A stretch of DNA of 64,000 nucleotides from NCBI RefSeq assembly GCF_023017165.1, contig NZ_JALKBW010000001.1:3100001-3164000 (forward strand), read 5' to 3'. The first letter of the stretch is position 1; each line of letters starts with the position of its first letter. The notes below the pieces were generated by a model. The model made no database searches. It saw only the letters and a list, made by a program, of their open reading frames with translations, and was not told where the DNA came from. This stretch comes from Gordonia alkaliphila. GTDB taxonomy: Bacteria; Actinomycetota; Actinomycetes; Mycobacteriales; Mycobacteriaceae. Positions 34,106-46,467 of the stretch are shown here, piece by piece. The translations under genes and the position numbers were made by a program.

Positions 34106-34339
34106 GTGACTCTCGCGCTGAACATCGGCCTGATCATCACCAGCCTGCTGCTGATCGTCCTGGTGCTGCTGCATCGCGCCAAGGGCGGCGGCCTGTCGTC
34201 CCTCTTCGGTGGCGGCGTGCAGTCGAGTCTGTCCGGTTCGTCGGTGGTCGAGAAGAACCTCGACCGACTGACCATCTTCGTCGGTCTGATCTGGCTGATC
34301 TTCATCGTCGGCGTCGGCCTGGACATCAAGTACTCCTAA
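34106..34339 (+). CDS. secG: Preprotein translocase subunit SecG
   Basis: SecG associates with SecYE and helps SecA-driven export. The 77-residue protein has two membrane helices: residues about 4-24 (LNIGLIITSLLLIVLVLLH) and 52-72 (LTIFVGLIWLIFIVGVGLDI). Between them lies the conserved RAKGGGLSSLFGGGVQSSLSG loop. GTG 34106 follows GACTCTCCCCTC without a strong Shine-Dalgarno. The tpiA-secG-ppc order is shared with corynebacteria. Confidence 0.95.
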   Translation: MTLALNIGLIITSLLLIVLVLLHRAKGGGLSSLFGGGVQSSLSGSSVVEKNLDRLTIFVGLIWLIFIVGVGLDIKYS

Positions 34340-34354
34340 GCCATACCCTTCGGC

Positions 34355-37147
34355 ATGAGCACTCTGCCGATGATCAGCCGCCTGGCCGTAGACGACACCG
34401 GACGGGCTGCCACCGAACCCTTACGCGAAGACATCCGCTTTCTCGGCGGTCTGCTGGGGCAGGTGATCGCCGACCATGCCGGCGCGGAAACCTTTGCCCT
34501 GGTAGAGGATTCGCGTCGCGACGCGTTCGCCGTTCGGGATCGCGAACTCTCCCGCGATGTGCTCGCGGCTCGCTACACCGATCCCGGTGTAGCCCAACTG
34601 CTTCCGGTGATCCGGGCGTTCTCCAACTTCGCGCTGCTGGCCAACCTCGCCGAAGACCTGCATCGGGAACGACGACGCCGTATCCACCTGCTGGCCGGTG
34701 ATCCGCCCCAGCCCTCCAGTCTCGCCGCCAGCCTCGCCGCCCTCGCCGCGTCGGACTGCACCGACGACGAGGTGGGCGCCGCGCTCGCCCACGGTGCGGT
34801 GATCCCGGTGATCACGGCACACCCCACCGAGACGCGCCGCCGCAGCGTCTTCGACGCCCAGAACCGCATCACCGAACTGATGCGGGTGCGCGCGCGCACC
34901 GAACTGACGCCCGCCGAGGCGGCGGCCCTGGACGCCGAGATCGGCGAGCAGATCCTGCGCCTGTGGCAGACCGCACTGATCCGGCTGCGGCGCTTGACCA
35001 TCAGCGACGAGATCACCACCGGGCTGCGCTACTACGATGCCTCCTTCTTCGAGGTGGTGCCGCGGCTCAACCGCGACGTCCGCCGCATGCTGAGCGAGAC
35101 CTACCCGGCGGCCGATCTCGAGGAGCTGTCCATCATCACGATGGGCTCGTGGATCGGCGGCGACCGCGACGGCAACCCGTTCGTGACCGGCGAGGTGGTG
35201 ACCGAGGCGACGTCGGCCGCCGCCGCGGCCGCGCTGCGCCATCACCTCGACGAGGTGCACGAGCTGCGGCAGGAACTGGCGATGTCCGCGCGCCTGGTCG
35301 GTCCGATCACCGACGAACTGCGTCGGCTCGGCGGGCCGGAATGTCTCGACGACGACGAACCCTTCCGCTGCGCGCTCCGCGAGGTCCGCGCCCGGCTGGC
35401 GGCCACCGGACAGACGCTGCTCGGCACCGACTTCCTGACGGCGACCGAACTCGAGTGGGCCCAGGCCGCCCGCGCCTACGCCGACCCCGCCGAACTGTCC
35501 GCCGACCTCGACGTGGTCGACGCAGCCCTGCGGGCCGCGGTCGACGCGTCGATCGCCGACAACCGTCTCGGCGCCCTTCGCGAAGCCGTCCGCACCTTCG
35601 GCTTTCACCTGTCCGGCCTGGACATGCGCCAGAACTCGGAGACCCACGAGGAGGTGATCGCCGAACTGCTGGCGTGGGCGGGCGCCTGCCCGGACTACCG
35701 GAGCCTGGACGAGGCCGCGCGCGTCGCCCTGCTGTCGGCCGAGCTCACCTCCCGGCGCCCGCTGCTGCAGGCCGGCGCCGACCTCAGTGACCTCGCCGTC
35801 AAGGAACTCGGCGTACTCGAGGCAGCCGCCGCCGCGGTGGCCCGGTTCGGACCCGCCGCCGTGCCGACCTACATCATCAGCATGTGCACCTCGGTGTCCG
35901 ATCTGCTGGAAGCGCTGCTGCTGCTCAAGGAGGTCGGGCTCTACGGTCTCGACGCCGAGGGCGCCCCGGTGTGCACCGTGCGCGTGGTACCGCTGCTGGA
36001 GACCATCGAGGACCTGCAGGCCGGGGCCGCGATCCTCACCGCCGCACTGGAACTGCCCTTCTACCGCGCGCTGATCGACGTCCAGCAGGGCGTGCAGGAG
36101 ATCATGCTCGGCTACTCCGACTCCAACAAGGACGGCGGCTACCTCGCCGCCAACTGGGCGCTGTACCGGGCCGAGCTCGACCTGGTGGCAGCCGCCGCCG
36201 CGGCCGGCATCGCGCTGCGGCTGTTCCACGGTCGCGGCGGCACCGTGGGACGCGGCGGCGGCCCCAGCTACGACGCCATCCTCGCGCAGCCGCCCGGCGC
36301 GGTGCAGGGGTCGCTGCGCCTCACCGAACAGGGCGAGATCATCGCCGCGAAGTACGCCGAACCGATCAGCGCCCGCCGCAATCTGGAGACCCTGGTGGCC
36401 GCGACCCTCGAATCGACGCTGCTCGACACCGAGGGCTTGGGCGAGGACTCGGCCGCCGCGTACGCGGTGCTCGACGAGCTGGCGGCGCTGGCCCGCAGCA
36501 CCTACGGCGACCTGGTGCACCGCACGCCCGGCTTCGTCGAGTATTTCACCGACTCCACGCCGCTGTCGGAGATCGGCGCGCTGAACATCGGCAGCCGGCC
36601 CACCTCCCGGAAGCAGACGACGGCGATCTCCGATCTGCGCGCCATCCCGTGGGTGCTGTCGTGGACGCAGTGCCGGGTGATGCTGCCCGGCTGGTACGGC
36701 ACCGGCAGCGCCTTCGCCGCCTGGGTGGGCGACGACCCGGACCGCCTGGCGCAGCTGGCCGACTACTACCGGCGCTGGCCGTTCTTCCGCTCGGTGATGT
36801 CGAACATGGCGCAGGTGCTGGCCAAGTCCGATCTGGGCCTGGCTGCTCGCTACGCCGAACTGGTGCCCGACGCGGACCTGCGCGAGCGTGTCTTCGGGAT
36901 GATCGTCGACGAACACGCCCGCACCCTCGACATGTACGCGGCGATCACCGGGACCGACGACCTGCTCGCCGACAACGACGCCCTGAAGCGCTCGGTGTAC
37001 AACCGGTTCCCGTACTTGGAGCCGCTGAATCTGATGCAGGTGGAGCTGCTGCGGCGGTTCCGCTCCGGGCAGGACTCGCCCCAGATCCGCCGTGCCATCC
37101 AGCTGACGATGAACGGTCTGGCCACCGCGCTGCGCAATAGCGGTTGA
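34355..37147 (+). CDS. ppc: Phosphoenolpyruvate carboxylase
   Basis: Carboxylates PEP to oxaloacetate, the anaplerotic feed to the TCA cycle. The 930 residues contain the catalytic [14 protein letters not shown] (His about 156), [63 protein letters not shown] and the C-terminal [13 protein letters not shown] segment with the allosteric end LRNSG. M. tuberculosis lacks this gene here, but corynebacteria have it beside tpi-secG. TACCCT lies five bases before the ATG, a weak leaderless candidate. The 831-residue opposite-strand frame is a shadow. Confidence 0.97.
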   Translation: MSTLPMISRLAVDDTGRAATEPLREDIRFLGGLLGQVIADHAGAETFALVEDSRRDAFAVRDRELSRDVLAARYTDPGVAQLLPVIRAFSNFALLANLAEDLHRERRRRIHLLAGDPPQPSSLAASLAALAASDCTDDEVGAALAHGAVIPVITAHPTETRRRSVFDAQNRITELMRVRARTELTPAEAAALDAEIGEQILRLWQTALIRLRRLTISDEITTGLRYYDASFFEVVPRLNRDVRRMLSETYPAADLEELSIITMGSWIGGDRDGNPFVTGEVVTEATSAAAAAALRHHLDEVHELRQELAMSARLVGPITDELRRLGGPECLDDDEPFRCALREVRARLAATGQTLLGTDFLTATELEWAQAARAYADPAELSADLDVVDAALRAAVDASIADNRLGALREAVRTFGFHLSGLDMRQNSETHEEVIAELLAWAGACPDYRSLDEAARVALLSAELTSRRPLLQAGADLSDLAVKELGVLEAAAAAVARFGPAAVPTYIISMCTSVSDLLEALLLLKEVGLYGLDAEGAPVCTVRVVPLLETIEDLQAGAAILTAALELPFYRALIDVQQGVQEIMLGYSDSNKDGGYLAANWALYRAELDLVAAAAAAGIALRLFHGRGGTVGRGGGPSYDAILAQPPGAVQGSLRLTEQGEIIAAKYAEPISARRNLETLVAATLESTLLDTEGLGEDSAAAYAVLDELAALARSTYGDLVHRTPGFVEYFTDSTPLSEIGALNIGSRPTSRKQTTAISDLRAIPWVLSWTQCRVMLPGWYGTGSAFAAWVGDDPDRLAQLADYYRRWPFFRSVMSNMAQVLAKSDLGLAARYAELVPDADLRERVFGMIVDEHARTLDMYAAITGTDDLLADNDALKRSVYNRFPYLEPLNLMQVELLRRFRSGQDSPQIRRAIQLTMNGLATALRNSG

Positions 37148-37188
37148 GCAGTAACGACGGCGTATTCGAGGTCCGCCCGAGGCCTCAC

Positions 37189-37194
37189 TAAGGT
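37189..37194 (+). promoter_or_regulatory. Remnant -10 box of the broken antiporter gene
   Basis: TAAGGT lies seven bases before the ATG at 37202, the same spacing as at intact leaderless genes here. The promoter appears to have outlived the coding sequence. Confidence 0.35.
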
Positions 37195-37201
37195 TGACCG
37201 C

Positions 37202-38727
37202 ATGACTCTGCTGGCCGTCTACCTCGCCGTAGTCTTCGGTTGCGGACTCATCGCCAAACTCATTCGTCTCCCTCCACTCATCGGCTTCTGTCGGCCGGAT
37301 TCATCCTGAAGGCGGCCGACGTGGAGATGCTCGGCGGCCTCGACGTGATGTCCGAGGTCGGCGTCACGCCGCTCCTGTTCGCGATCGGCCTGCAGTTGGA
37401 TCTGCGGACGTTGATCAAGAAGGAGGTCTGGTTCGACGCCGGGGCGCATATGGCGGTGATGACCGGCATCGGCATCGGATTCCTCTCGATGATGGGGGTG
37501 CTCGGCGCCTCGGCCCGCAATCCTTGACGGTGCTGGCCGCGATCGCGTTCGTACTGTCCTTCTCCAGGACCATCGTCGCGGTGAAGATCCTGCAGGAACG
37601 CGGCGACGAGCAGTCGCTGTAACGCCGGATCGTGATCGGCGTGCTCGTGGTGCAGGACATCGGTGCGGTGGTGCTGATGTCGATCTCGCGGGGCGAGGCG
37701 CCGAGTCTGTGGGCGTTGACCCTCGTGGTTCTCGCCCGCCATTCGAGTGCCGAACGCCTGTCGAACGACCTGTTCCGCATCAAGGATCTGCTGCTCGTCG
37801 GATTCTTCGTCTCCATCGGCTTCCACGGCATCCCCACCTGGGAGAACGTGGTCATCGGGCTGGCGCTGCTGCTGCTCCTGCCGATTCAGGCCTTCCTCTA
37901 CTGGGGGTTGCTGTGGCTTCTCGGCCTGCGCAACCGCACGTCGCTGCTCGCGGCCTTCGCTCTCGCGAACGACTCCGAGTTCGCCCTGATCATCGCGGAG
38001 ATCGGCAGCGAGGACGGCTGGCTGTCGGAGAAATGGCTGCTCTCCCTGGTGATCGCCGTGGCGGGCAGCTTCGTGATCGCCGGTCTCGTGAACCCGACCA
38101 GCGTCTCGGGTATCTCCCGGCTGACGCGGCGCCTGCCCCCGCCCGCCGGACAAGATCCACCCCGAAGACCGGCCCATCGACGTCGGCGACGCCGAGGCCG
38201 TGGTGCTCGGCATGGGACGGGTCGGCTCGGCCGTGTATCGCCAGCTCACCGAGGAATGCGGCTACAAGACCCTCGGCGTGGAACACGACCCGAACCGTAT
38301 TCGCGACCTCGTACGGCAGGGCTTCCAGATCATCGAGGGCGATGCCACCGACTACGACTTCTGGACCCGAGTGGTCACCGGTAGCGGCGTCAAGATGATC
38401 CTGCTCGCGCTGCCCGCGCAATACGCCAACATCGAGGCCTTGCGCGAACTGCAGCGCATCGGCCACGGGGGAGCGGTGGTGGCCTCGGTCGCGCTCTACC
38501 GCGAGGACGTGGCGGAGCTGACCGAGCTCGGCACCGACGTGGTGATCCGCCTGTACGCCGGCGCCGGCGAGGCCCTCGCCGACCGCGCCGTGGAAGCGGT
38601 GCTGGCGCGGGAGAACGACGACGCGCCGCCGCCGGCCGTCGCGGCGAAGCCGGACCGCTTCGATCGGCACATGCTCGGTACCCGCGAGATGCGGGTGCGC
38701 GACGACGCGCGCCTACCGGACGGCTGA
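37202..38727 (+). pseudogene. Broken Kef-type monovalent cation:proton antiporter with TrkA-N domain
   Basis: A CPA2 antiporter (membrane exchanger plus NAD-binding RCK domain) is recognisable only by joining frames. MTLLAVYLAVVFGCGLIAKL runs from 37202 until a one-base loss near 37288 (its frame stops at 37309). LSAGFILKAADVEMLGGLD continues in a second frame to 37527. A third frame resumes near 37518 (SLTVLAAIAFVLSFSRTIVA), meets an in-frame TAA at 37620, and continues with IVIGVLVVQDIGAVVLMS. There the middle of the exchanger, of the order of 100 residues, seems deleted before RLSNDLFRIKDLLLVGFFVS. Another shift near 38150 leads to the TrkA-N part (AVVLGMGRVGSAVYRQLTEE) ending at 38727. 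At least three shifts, a nonsense codon and a deletion make it non-functional. Confidence 0.9.
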
Positions 38728-38738
38728 GCTGCCGGCGT

Positions 38739-39461
38739 TCAGGCCAGGTCCGTGGCAGCGGCCGCGTCGACGAACCAGACCGTCCGCTCGGTGCCGTGTG
38801 CTCCGGCGCACGGCCAGTCGGCACGATCGGCACCGTGGTGGGCGGCGGCGACGGCCTCGGCCTTCTCCGCGCCGGACACCAGGAACCACACCTCGCGGGA
38901 ACGGTTGATCACCGGGAAGGTCAGTGTGATGCGGCGCGGCGGCGGCTTCGGCGAATCCGACACCGCCACCACCGGCGCGGAGTTCTCGGCGGTCGCGGCG
39001 GTGTGCGGGAACAGCGAGTTGATGTGGCCCTCGCCGCCCATGCCCAGCAGGTGCACGTCGAAGACGAGGTCGTCGTCGATGAGCTTCGCGTAGGCGCGCG
39101 TCGCGGCCGCCAGATCGTCGCCGAACTCACCGTCGCTGGCGGGCATCATGTGCACCCGCGCCGGATCCAACGGTACCCGGCCCAGCAGAGCCTGCCGCGC
39201 CTGCCACTCATTGCGCTCGGGGTCGTCGGCGGGCAGGAACCGCTCGTCGCCCCAATACAGGTCGACGCGGCTCCAGTCGATGCCGGCGGGGGCTGCGGCG
39301 AGGGCGCGCAGCAGCCCGATGCCGTTGGAGCCGCCGGTCAGGGCGAGCACGGCGCGTCCGCGCTCCTGCTGCGCGCGGGTCACCGCGTCGACGAAGCGCG
39401 CGGCGGCGGTCTCCAGCAGCGCGGGGGCGTCGTCGAAGATCAGCGTTTCGAGTTCACTCAT
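38739..39461 (-). CDS. pgl: 6-phosphogluconolactonase
   Basis: Hydrolyses 6-phosphogluconolactone in the oxidative pentose phosphate pathway. The 240-residue DevB-type protein has [56 protein letters not shown] and the C-terminal [23 protein letters not shown] 39461 is ten bases from AGAGGA and is preferred to the TTG just before it. It is the last gene of the tkt-tal-zwf-opcA-pgl operon, with a 6-base gap to opcA. Confidence 0.96.
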   Translation of the reverse strand: MSELETLIFDDAPALLETAAARFVDAVTRAQQERGRAVLALTGGSNGIGLLRALAAAPAGIDWSRVDLYWGDERFLPADDPERNEWQARQALLGRVPLDPARVHMMPASDGEFGDDLAAATRAYAKLIDDDLVFDVHLLGMGGEGHINSLFPHTAATAENSAPVVAVSDSPKPPPRRITLTFPVINRSREVWFLVSGAEKAEAVAAAHHGADRADWPCAGAHGTERTVWFVDAAAATDLA

Positions 39462-39467
39462 CAACCG

Positions 39468-40376
39468 TCAGTCCTCTTGTGTGACGCTGGAAAGTCCTTC
39501 CAGCGCATGGCGATACACGATGTCGGCATCCAGACGGCGGAGTTCCTCGGCGAGGCATTCAGCCGTGGTGCGACGTTTGAACGGCATCCGGCCGTCGGGG
39601 CGGCCGGGGAAGTGCAGGCTGCCGCCGCCGGCGTCGTCCATGACCAGTTCCACGGCACCGTCACTGCGCTCGAGGCTGACCCGCCAGTCCCCGACGCGGC
39701 GGGTGACCGGTACCCCGAGGGCGTGGGCCAACCAGCCGGCGATCAGGTCCAGACCCGGGATGTGCGCCGGTCCGCACACCGACGCGGAGTCCACCGGTGC
39801 GTGCGGCGGTCGGTCCAGCGCGGAGGCCAGCATGGCGCGCCACGGCGTGGTCGCGCTCCACGCCAGGTCGGTGTCGCCGGCGCTGTACCCGAGACGTCGC
39901 GCAGCGAGCGCGCCGCCGCAGTCGGCCGCCGACCGGGCGTCGGTGATACGGCGCGAGGCCAGCCGACCGAGCGGGTCGGCGGCGGGGCGGGCCGGCGCGC
40001 GTCCGGGCCACCACGTCACCACCGGGGTGTCCGGCAATAGGAAGGGCGTCACCACGGCGTGCGGGTGGTCGGCGAGCTCGCCGTGCAGATCCAGCACCAC
40101 CACCTCGGAGGCGCCGGCGTCGCCGCCCACGCGGATCTGGGCGTCGAGCTGGGTGGCCTGGTTCCGGTCGCCGCGACTGACCACGATCACGCGGCACGGG
40201 TGCTCGCGACTGGCCTGATTGGAGGCGTCGACCGCGGCCTCGGCCTCCTCCCCGGCATCGGTGTCGATGACGAGGGTCAGTACCCGCCCGATGGTCACCT
40301 CGCCGCCGGAGTTGCGCATGCGGACGAGCTTCTTGCTGATGTCGAGCGTGGTGGTGTCGGGAAGATCGACGATCAT
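39468..40376 (-). CDS. opcA: Glucose-6-phosphate dehydrogenase assembly protein OpcA
   Basis: OpcA binds Zwf and promotes its active oligomer in actinobacteria and cyanobacteria. The 302-residue product shows MIVDLPDTTTLDISKKLVRM, RVLTLVIDTDAG, HPCRVIVVSRGDRN, the conserved VTPFLLPDTPVVTWWPG and DSASVCGPAHIPGLDLIAGW. It has no catalytic motif. Ten bases separate it from zwf, in the order conserved throughout mycolic-acid bacteria. Confidence 0.95.
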   Translation of the reverse strand: MIVDLPDTTTLDISKKLVRMRNSGGEVTIGRVLTLVIDTDAGEEAEAAVDASNQASREHPCRVIVVSRGDRNQATQLDAQIRVGGDAGASEVVVLDLHGELADHPHAVVTPFLLPDTPVVTWWPGRAPARPAADPLGRLASRRITDARSAADCGGALAARRLGYSAGDTDLAWSATTPWRAMLASALDRPPHAPVDSASVCGPAHIPGLDLIAGWLAHALGVPVTRRVGDWRVSLERSDGAVELVMDDAGGGSLHFPGRPDGRMPFKRRTTAECLAEELRRLDADIVYRHALEGLSSVTQED

Positions 40377-40386
40377 CGCTGCCTCC

Positions 40387-41937
<1,551 letters not shown>

Positions 41938-41942
41938 CGGGG

Positions 41943-43061
41943 TCAGGCCTTAGCGCTCGTGAGCTGGGCCGCCGTCGCGGTCAGCAGCTCGTCCCAGGCA
42001 TCGACGAACTTGGTCACGCCCTCGGTCTCGAGAAGCGCGAAGACGTCGCCGAGATCGATGCCGACGCGGCTGAGCGCGTCGAAGACGCCGCGGCTCTCCG
42101 CGTCCCGGCCGACGATCGACTCGGTGTTCACCCAGCCGTGGTCGGCGAAGGCCAGCATGGTCTTGCCGGGCATGGTGTTCACGGTGTCGGGTGCGACCAG
42201 TTCGCTGACGTACAGCGTGTCCGGGTACTCCGGGTTCTTCACGCCGGTCGACGCCCACAGCGCCCGCTGCGGGCGTGCGCCGTGCGCCTTCAGGTCGGGG
42301 AAGCGCACCCCGAGATCGAAGACCTCGGTGTAGGCCGCGTAGGCCAGGCGGGCGTTGGCCAGACCGGCCTTGCCGCGCAGCGCGAGCGCCTCGGGGGTGC
42401 CGATCTGATCCAGGCGCTTGTCGATCTCGGTGTCCACGCGGGAGACGAAGAACGAGGCGACCGAGACGATGTCGGCGACGTCGTGCCCGTTCTCCAGCGC
42501 GGCGTCGAGCCCGTTGAGGAACGCCTCCATCACCTCGCGGTAGCGCTCCACCGAGAAGATCAGGGTCACGTTGACGCTGATGCCCTCGGCCAGCACGCGG
42601 GTGATCGCCGGCAGCCCCGCCTTGGTGGCCGGAATCTTGATCAGCACGTTGGGGCGATCGACGATCTTGGACAGCTCGATCGCCTGCGCCACGGTGGCGT
42701 CGGTGTCGTGCGCCAGCCGCGGATCCACCTCGATCGAGACGCGACCGTCGACGCCGTCGGAGTCGACGGCGACCGCGGCCAGCACGTCGCACGCCGACCG
42801 GACATCGTCGGTGGTGATCGCGGTGAGCGTCGCGTCCACGTCGGCACCCTGGGCGGCGAGCGCGGCGATCTGGTCGTCGTACATCGACGACTTGGCGATG
42901 GCCGCCTGGAAGATGGCCGGGTTGGTGGTCACGCCGACCACCGAGTGCTCGTCGATCTCGCGGCGCAGCGCGCCCGAGTCGATGATGTCGCGGGACAGGT
43001 CGTCGAGCCAGACCGAGACGCCCGCGGCGGACAGGTCGGCGAGTTTCGCATTCTGCGTCAT
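41943..43061 (-). CDS. tal: Transaldolase
   Basis: Transfers dihydroxyacetone units in the non-oxidative pentose phosphate pathway. From ATG 43061 the protein has 372 residues, the actinobacterial long form. It shows [35 protein letters not shown], the Schiff-base lysine about 142 in [14 protein letters not shown], and [20 protein letters not shown]. The open frame runs upstream through the tkt region, but that part is a frame shadow; GAGAAGGAGA lies just before 43061. It sits 35 bases after tkt. Confidence 0.97.
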   Translation of the reverse strand: MTQNAKLADLSAAGVSVWLDDLSRDIIDSGALRREIDEHSVVGVTTNPAIFQAAIAKSSMYDDQIAALAAQGADVDATLTAITTDDVRSACDVLAAVAVDSDGVDGRVSIEVDPRLAHDTDATVAQAIELSKIVDRPNVLIKIPATKAGLPAITRVLAEGISVNVTLIFSVERYREVMEAFLNGLDAALENGHDVADIVSVASFFVSRVDTEIDKRLDQIGTPEALALRGKAGLANARLAYAAYTEVFDLGVRFPDLKAHGARPQRALWASTGVKNPEYPDTLYVSELVAPDTVNTMPGKTMLAFADHGWVNTESIVGRDAESRGVFDALSRVGIDLGDVFALLETEGVTKFVDAWDELLTATAAQLTSAKA

Positions 43062-43096
43062 CGAATGGTCTCCTTCTCTCTTCAGCGTCGCTCGGG

Positions 43097-45196
43097 TCAG
43101 CGCTCGAGCAGCCGGTGCGCCGCCGCGGCGACGGCCTCGGCGGTGATCCCGAACTCGGTGTACAGCGTCTGGTACGGGGCCGACGCGCCGAAGTGCTCCA
43201 GCGAGACGATCTCGCCCGCGGCCGGGCTGATGCCGCCGCCGCCGTGCACCACGCGGTACCACGGCATGGCGATGCCGGCCTCGATCACCACGCGCGGCAC
43301 ACCGGCGGGGAGTACCGAGTCGCGGTAGGCCTGATCCTGTTCGTCGAACCACTCGAGCGACGGCATGGACACCACGCGTGCCGAAATGCCTTCGGCGGCA
43401 AGGGTTTCCGCGGCCTCCACGGCGAGCGAGACCTCCGAGCCGGTGCCGATCAGCACCACGGACGGGGCCTGCGTGGGCTCGACGAGCACGTAACCGCCGC
43501 GGGCGACGCCCTCGTAGGACGTGCCCTCCAGGACCGGGACGTTCTGGCGGGTCAGGGCCAGGCCGACCGGCTGACTGCGGCGGGTCAGCAGGTGCCGCCA
43601 GGCGTGGGCGGTCTCGTTGGCGTCGGCCGGGCGCACCACGTCCAGGCCCGGGATCGCGCGCAACGCGGCCAGATGCTCCACCGGCTGGTGGGTGGGGCCG
43701 TCCTCGCCGAGGCCGATCGAGTCGTGCGTCCACACGTAGATCGGATCGATCTCCATGAGTGCGGCCAGCCGCACCGCGGGGCGCATGTAGTCGGCGAACT
43801 GCAGGAAGGTGCCCGCGTACGCGCGCGTCGGGCCGTGCAGCACGATGCCGTTGAGGATCGCCGCCATCGCATGCTCGCGGATACCGAAGTGCAGGGTGCG
43901 ACCGTACGGGTGCGCGGTCCAGGTGGAGGTGCTGATCGACTCGGGGCCGAACGACACGGCGCCGTCCATCGTGGTGTTGTTGGAGCCCGCGAGGTCGGCC
44001 GAGCCGCCCCACAGTTCCGGTAGCACCGGAGCCAGTGCGGACAGCACCTTGCCCGACGCCGAGCGAGTCGCCACGGCCTTGTCGCCGGGAGCCCAGGTCG
44101 GCAGGACATCCGTCCAGCCCTCCGGAAGCTCGTGGGCGGAGAGACGGTCGAAGAGGGCCTTGTTCTCGGCGTTGTCGGCGGCCCAGGCGTCGAACCCGAC
44201 CTGCCACTGGGCGCGGTCGGCGGCGGCGCGTTCGGCCAGCGCGCGGGTGTGGGTGATCACCGCGTCGGAGACCTCGAAGTCCAGTTCCGGGTCGAAGCCG
44301 AGGATCTTCTTGGTGGCGGCCACCTCGTCGGCGCCGAGCGCACTGCCGTGCGAGGCGCCGGTGTTCATCTTGGTGGGTGCCGGCCAGGCGATGATGGTTC
44401 GGATCAGGATGATCGACGGCTTGTCGGTCACGCTCTTGGCGTGGGCCACGGCGGCCTCGATCGCGACGACGTCTTCGCCGCCCTCGATCACCTGGACGTC
44501 CCAGCCGTACGACGCGTAGCGCGCGGCGGTGTCCTCGGTGAGGGCGATCTTGGTGTCGTCCTCGATGGAGATGTGGTTCTGGTCGTAGAAGACGATCAGG
44601 TTGCCCAGCTGCTGGGTGCCGGCCAGCGAACCGGCCTCGGCCGTGACGCCCTCTTCGATGTCGCCGTCGGAGGCGATCACGTAGATGTGATGGTCGAACG
44701 GGCTCTGCCCGGTCGCGGCGTTCGGATCGAACAGGCCGCGCTCGCGGCGCGCCGCCATCGCCATGCCGACGGCCGACGCCAGACCCTGGCCCAGGGGACC
44801 GGTGGTGATCTCCACGCCCTTGGTGTGGCGGTACTCCGGGTGCCCGGGAGTCAGCGAGTCCCAGGTGCGCAGTGCCTGGATGTCGGACAGTTCCAGGCCG
44901 AAACCGCCGAGGTAGAGCTGGATGTACTGGGTGAGGCTGGAGTGGCCGCACGACAGGATGAAGCGGTCCCGGCCCACCCACTCCGGGTCGGTCGGATCGT
45001 GGCGCATCACGCGCTGGTACAGGGTGTACGCCAGGGGCGCCAGGCTCATCGCGGTGCCCGGATGTCCGCTCCCGCAGTGCTGCACCGCGTCCGCGGCCAG
45101 CAGGCGGGCCGTGTCGACCGCGCGCGTGTCCACCTCCGTCCAATCAGCGGGGTACACCGGCTTGGTCAGCGCTGCGATCTCATCTGTAACGGCCAC
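43097..45196 (-). CDS. tkt: Transketolase
   Basis: Thiamine-diphosphate enzyme moving two-carbon units between sugar phosphates. The 699 residues show [40 protein letters not shown], the ThDP motif beginning [20 protein letters not shown] and ending [15 protein letters not shown], and the pyrimidine domain [19 protein letters not shown] with [23 protein letters not shown] 45196 follows AGGAGA by ten bases. It is the first gene of the pentose phosphate operon and is divergent from ctaB. Confidence 0.98.
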   Translation of the reverse strand: MAVTDEIAALTKPVYPADWTEVDTRAVDTARLLAADAVQHCGSGHPGTAMSLAPLAYTLYQRVMRHDPTDPEWVGRDRFILSCGHSSLTQYIQLYLGGFGLELSDIQALRTWDSLTPGHPEYRHTKGVEITTGPLGQGLASAVGMAMAARRERGLFDPNAATGQSPFDHHIYVIASDGDIEEGVTAEAGSLAGTQQLGNLIVFYDQNHISIEDDTKIALTEDTAARYASYGWDVQVIEGGEDVVAIEAAVAHAKSVTDKPSIILIRTIIAWPAPTKMNTGASHGSALGADEVAATKKILGFDPELDFEVSDAVITHTRALAERAAADRAQWQVGFDAWAADNAENKALFDRLSAHELPEGWTDVLPTWAPGDKAVATRSASGKVLSALAPVLPELWGGSADLAGSNNTTMDGAVSFGPESISTSTWTAHPYGRTLHFGIREHAMAAILNGIVLHGPTRAYAGTFLQFADYMRPAVRLAALMEIDPIYVWTHDSIGLGEDGPTHQPVEHLAALRAIPGLDVVRPADANETAHAWRHLLTRRSQPVGLALTRQNVPVLEGTSYEGVARGGYVLVEPTQAPSVVLIGTGSEVSLAVEAAETLAAEGISARVVSMPSLEWFDEQDQAYRDSVLPAGVPRVVIEAGIAMPWYRVVHGGGGISPAAGEIVSLEHFGASAPYQTLYTEFGITAEAVAAAAHRLLER

Positions 45197-45238
45197 GATC
45201 GGGCAATCTCCTGTGGGGTAGAAACGGCGGATTCCACC

Positions 45239-45244
45239 AGCCTA
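45239..45244 (-). promoter_or_regulatory. Possible -10 box of the tkt operon
   Basis: On the minus strand TAGGCT is placed to start transcription near 45232, giving a leader of about 36 bases that includes the AGGAGA ribosome-binding site. No good -35 is seen. The 219-base tkt-ctaB intergenic region also holds TACCAT (45327-45332) facing ctaB; nothing else is recognised in it. Confidence 0.3.
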
Positions 45245-45415
45245 GGGCATGTACCGGCATCCGGCCGAGACCGCGTCGTGCGCCACTGCCTGACCGGCCG
45301 GATTCTTCGCATAGCGCCGGGAGAGTTACCATTTAAATCATCAGCCCCAGTGCGCATTCGGAATCTGCAATCGCGTCGTCGTGGCTGTGCTGCGCAGAAA
45401 CAAAGGAGCCAGTCG

Positions 45416-46426
45416 TTGAGGATCGGGGAAAGCGTAAGTTCGAGCGCTTCCGCCAGCGGCGAGGCATCGCCCGCTTCGGCCACCGCTGAGGCGCCCACCT
45501 CGGTATCGGCCCGGATGAAGGCCACGCTGCTCGCCTACATCGCGCTCACCAAGCCGCGCGTCATCGAGCTCCTGCTCGTGTCGACCATCCCGGTGATGCT
45601 GCAGGCCGACCGCGGAAGTGTCTCCATCGGGCTGATCGTGATCACCGTGATCGGCGGCTGGTTGGGCGCCGCGAGCGCCAACAGCCTGAACATGGTGGCC
45701 GACGCCGACATCGACCAGAAGATGAAGCGCACCGAGCGCCGACCGCTGGCACGCCACGCGGTACCGGTTCGCCACGTGCTGATCTTCGGCCTGGTCCTGG
45801 CCGTTGCGTCGTTCCTGGTCCTGTACTTCGGCACCCAGGCGTACGGCAACGTCCGCCCGTGGCTGCCGCCGGTGCTGGTGATGATCACCATCGCCTTTTA
45901 CGTGGGCGTCTACACCCTCATCCTCAAGCGCCGGACCTGGCAGAACGTGATCTGGGGCGGCGCCGCCGGGTGCATGCCCGCGCTGGTCGGCTGGGCCGCG
46001 GTCACCGGTTCGCTGAGCTGGCAGCCGTTCGTGCTGTTCCTGGTGGTCTTCTTCTGGACGCCGCCGCACACCTGGGCGCTGGCCTGGCGCTACCGTGCCG
46101 ACTACGAGGCCGCCGGGGTGCCGATGCTCCCGGTGATCGCCACCCCCGAGCACGTCACCCGCCAGATGCTGATCTACACCTGGCTCACGGTGATCACGTC
46201 GTTGTTCCTGATTCCGGTGACGAGCTGGATCTACTTCGCGGTCGCGATCCTCGCCGGCGGCTGGTTCCTCTGGTACGTGACGCGCCTGTACATCGAGACC
46301 CGGCGCGGCGTCGACGTGAAGCCGCTCAAGATCTTCCTCAAGTCCAACGAGTACCTGGCCCTGCTGTTCTGCGGCCTGGCCGTCGACGCCGTGCTCGACT
46401 GGCCCACGATCGCCTCGTACTTCTAG
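45416..46426 (+). CDS. ctaB: Protoheme IX farnesyltransferase (heme O synthase)
   Basis: Adds farnesyl to heme B to make heme O, feeding CtaA and cytochrome aa3 oxidase. The start is probably TTG 45416, eight bases after AAAGGAGCC, giving 336 residues. A Ser/Ala-rich N-terminus precedes the UbiA-type core that begins [20 protein letters not shown]. The prenyl-binding segments [20 protein letters not shown] and [16 protein letters not shown] flank several membrane helices. ATG 45515 would give a shorter form containing the whole catalytic core. The stop lies inside the first unit of a 17-base tandem repeat. Confidence 0.95.
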   Translation: MRIGESVSSSASASGEASPASATAEAPTSVSARMKATLLAYIALTKPRVIELLLVSTIPVMLQADRGSVSIGLIVITVIGGWLGAASANSLNMVADADIDQKMKRTERRPLARHAVPVRHVLIFGLVLAVASFLVLYFGTQAYGNVRPWLPPVLVMITIAFYVGVYTLILKRRTWQNVIWGGAAGCMPALVGWAAVTGSLSWQPFVLFLVVFFWTPPHTWALAWRYRADYEAAGVPMLPVIATPEHVTRQMLIYTWLTVITSLFLIPVTSWIYFAVAILAGGWFLWYVTRLYIETRRGVDVKPLKIFLKSNEYLALLFCGLAVDAVLDWPTIASYF

Positions 46427-46460
46427 GCGCCTCGTACTTCTAGGCGTCTCGTACTTCTCG
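46411..46460 (+). repeat. 17-base tandem repeat over the ctaB stop codon
   Basis: CGCCTCGTACTTCTAGG occurs at 46411-46427 and again, identically, at 46428-46444. A third, slightly diverged copy (CGTCTCGTACTTCTCG) lies at 46445-46460. The first unit encodes the ctaB C-terminus Ser-Tyr-Phe-stop and later units repeat it after the stop. It looks like replication slippage rather than a functional site; it fills the gap to the convergent quinone oxidoreductase gene. Confidence 0.9.
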
Positions 46461-46467
46461 CGTACTC

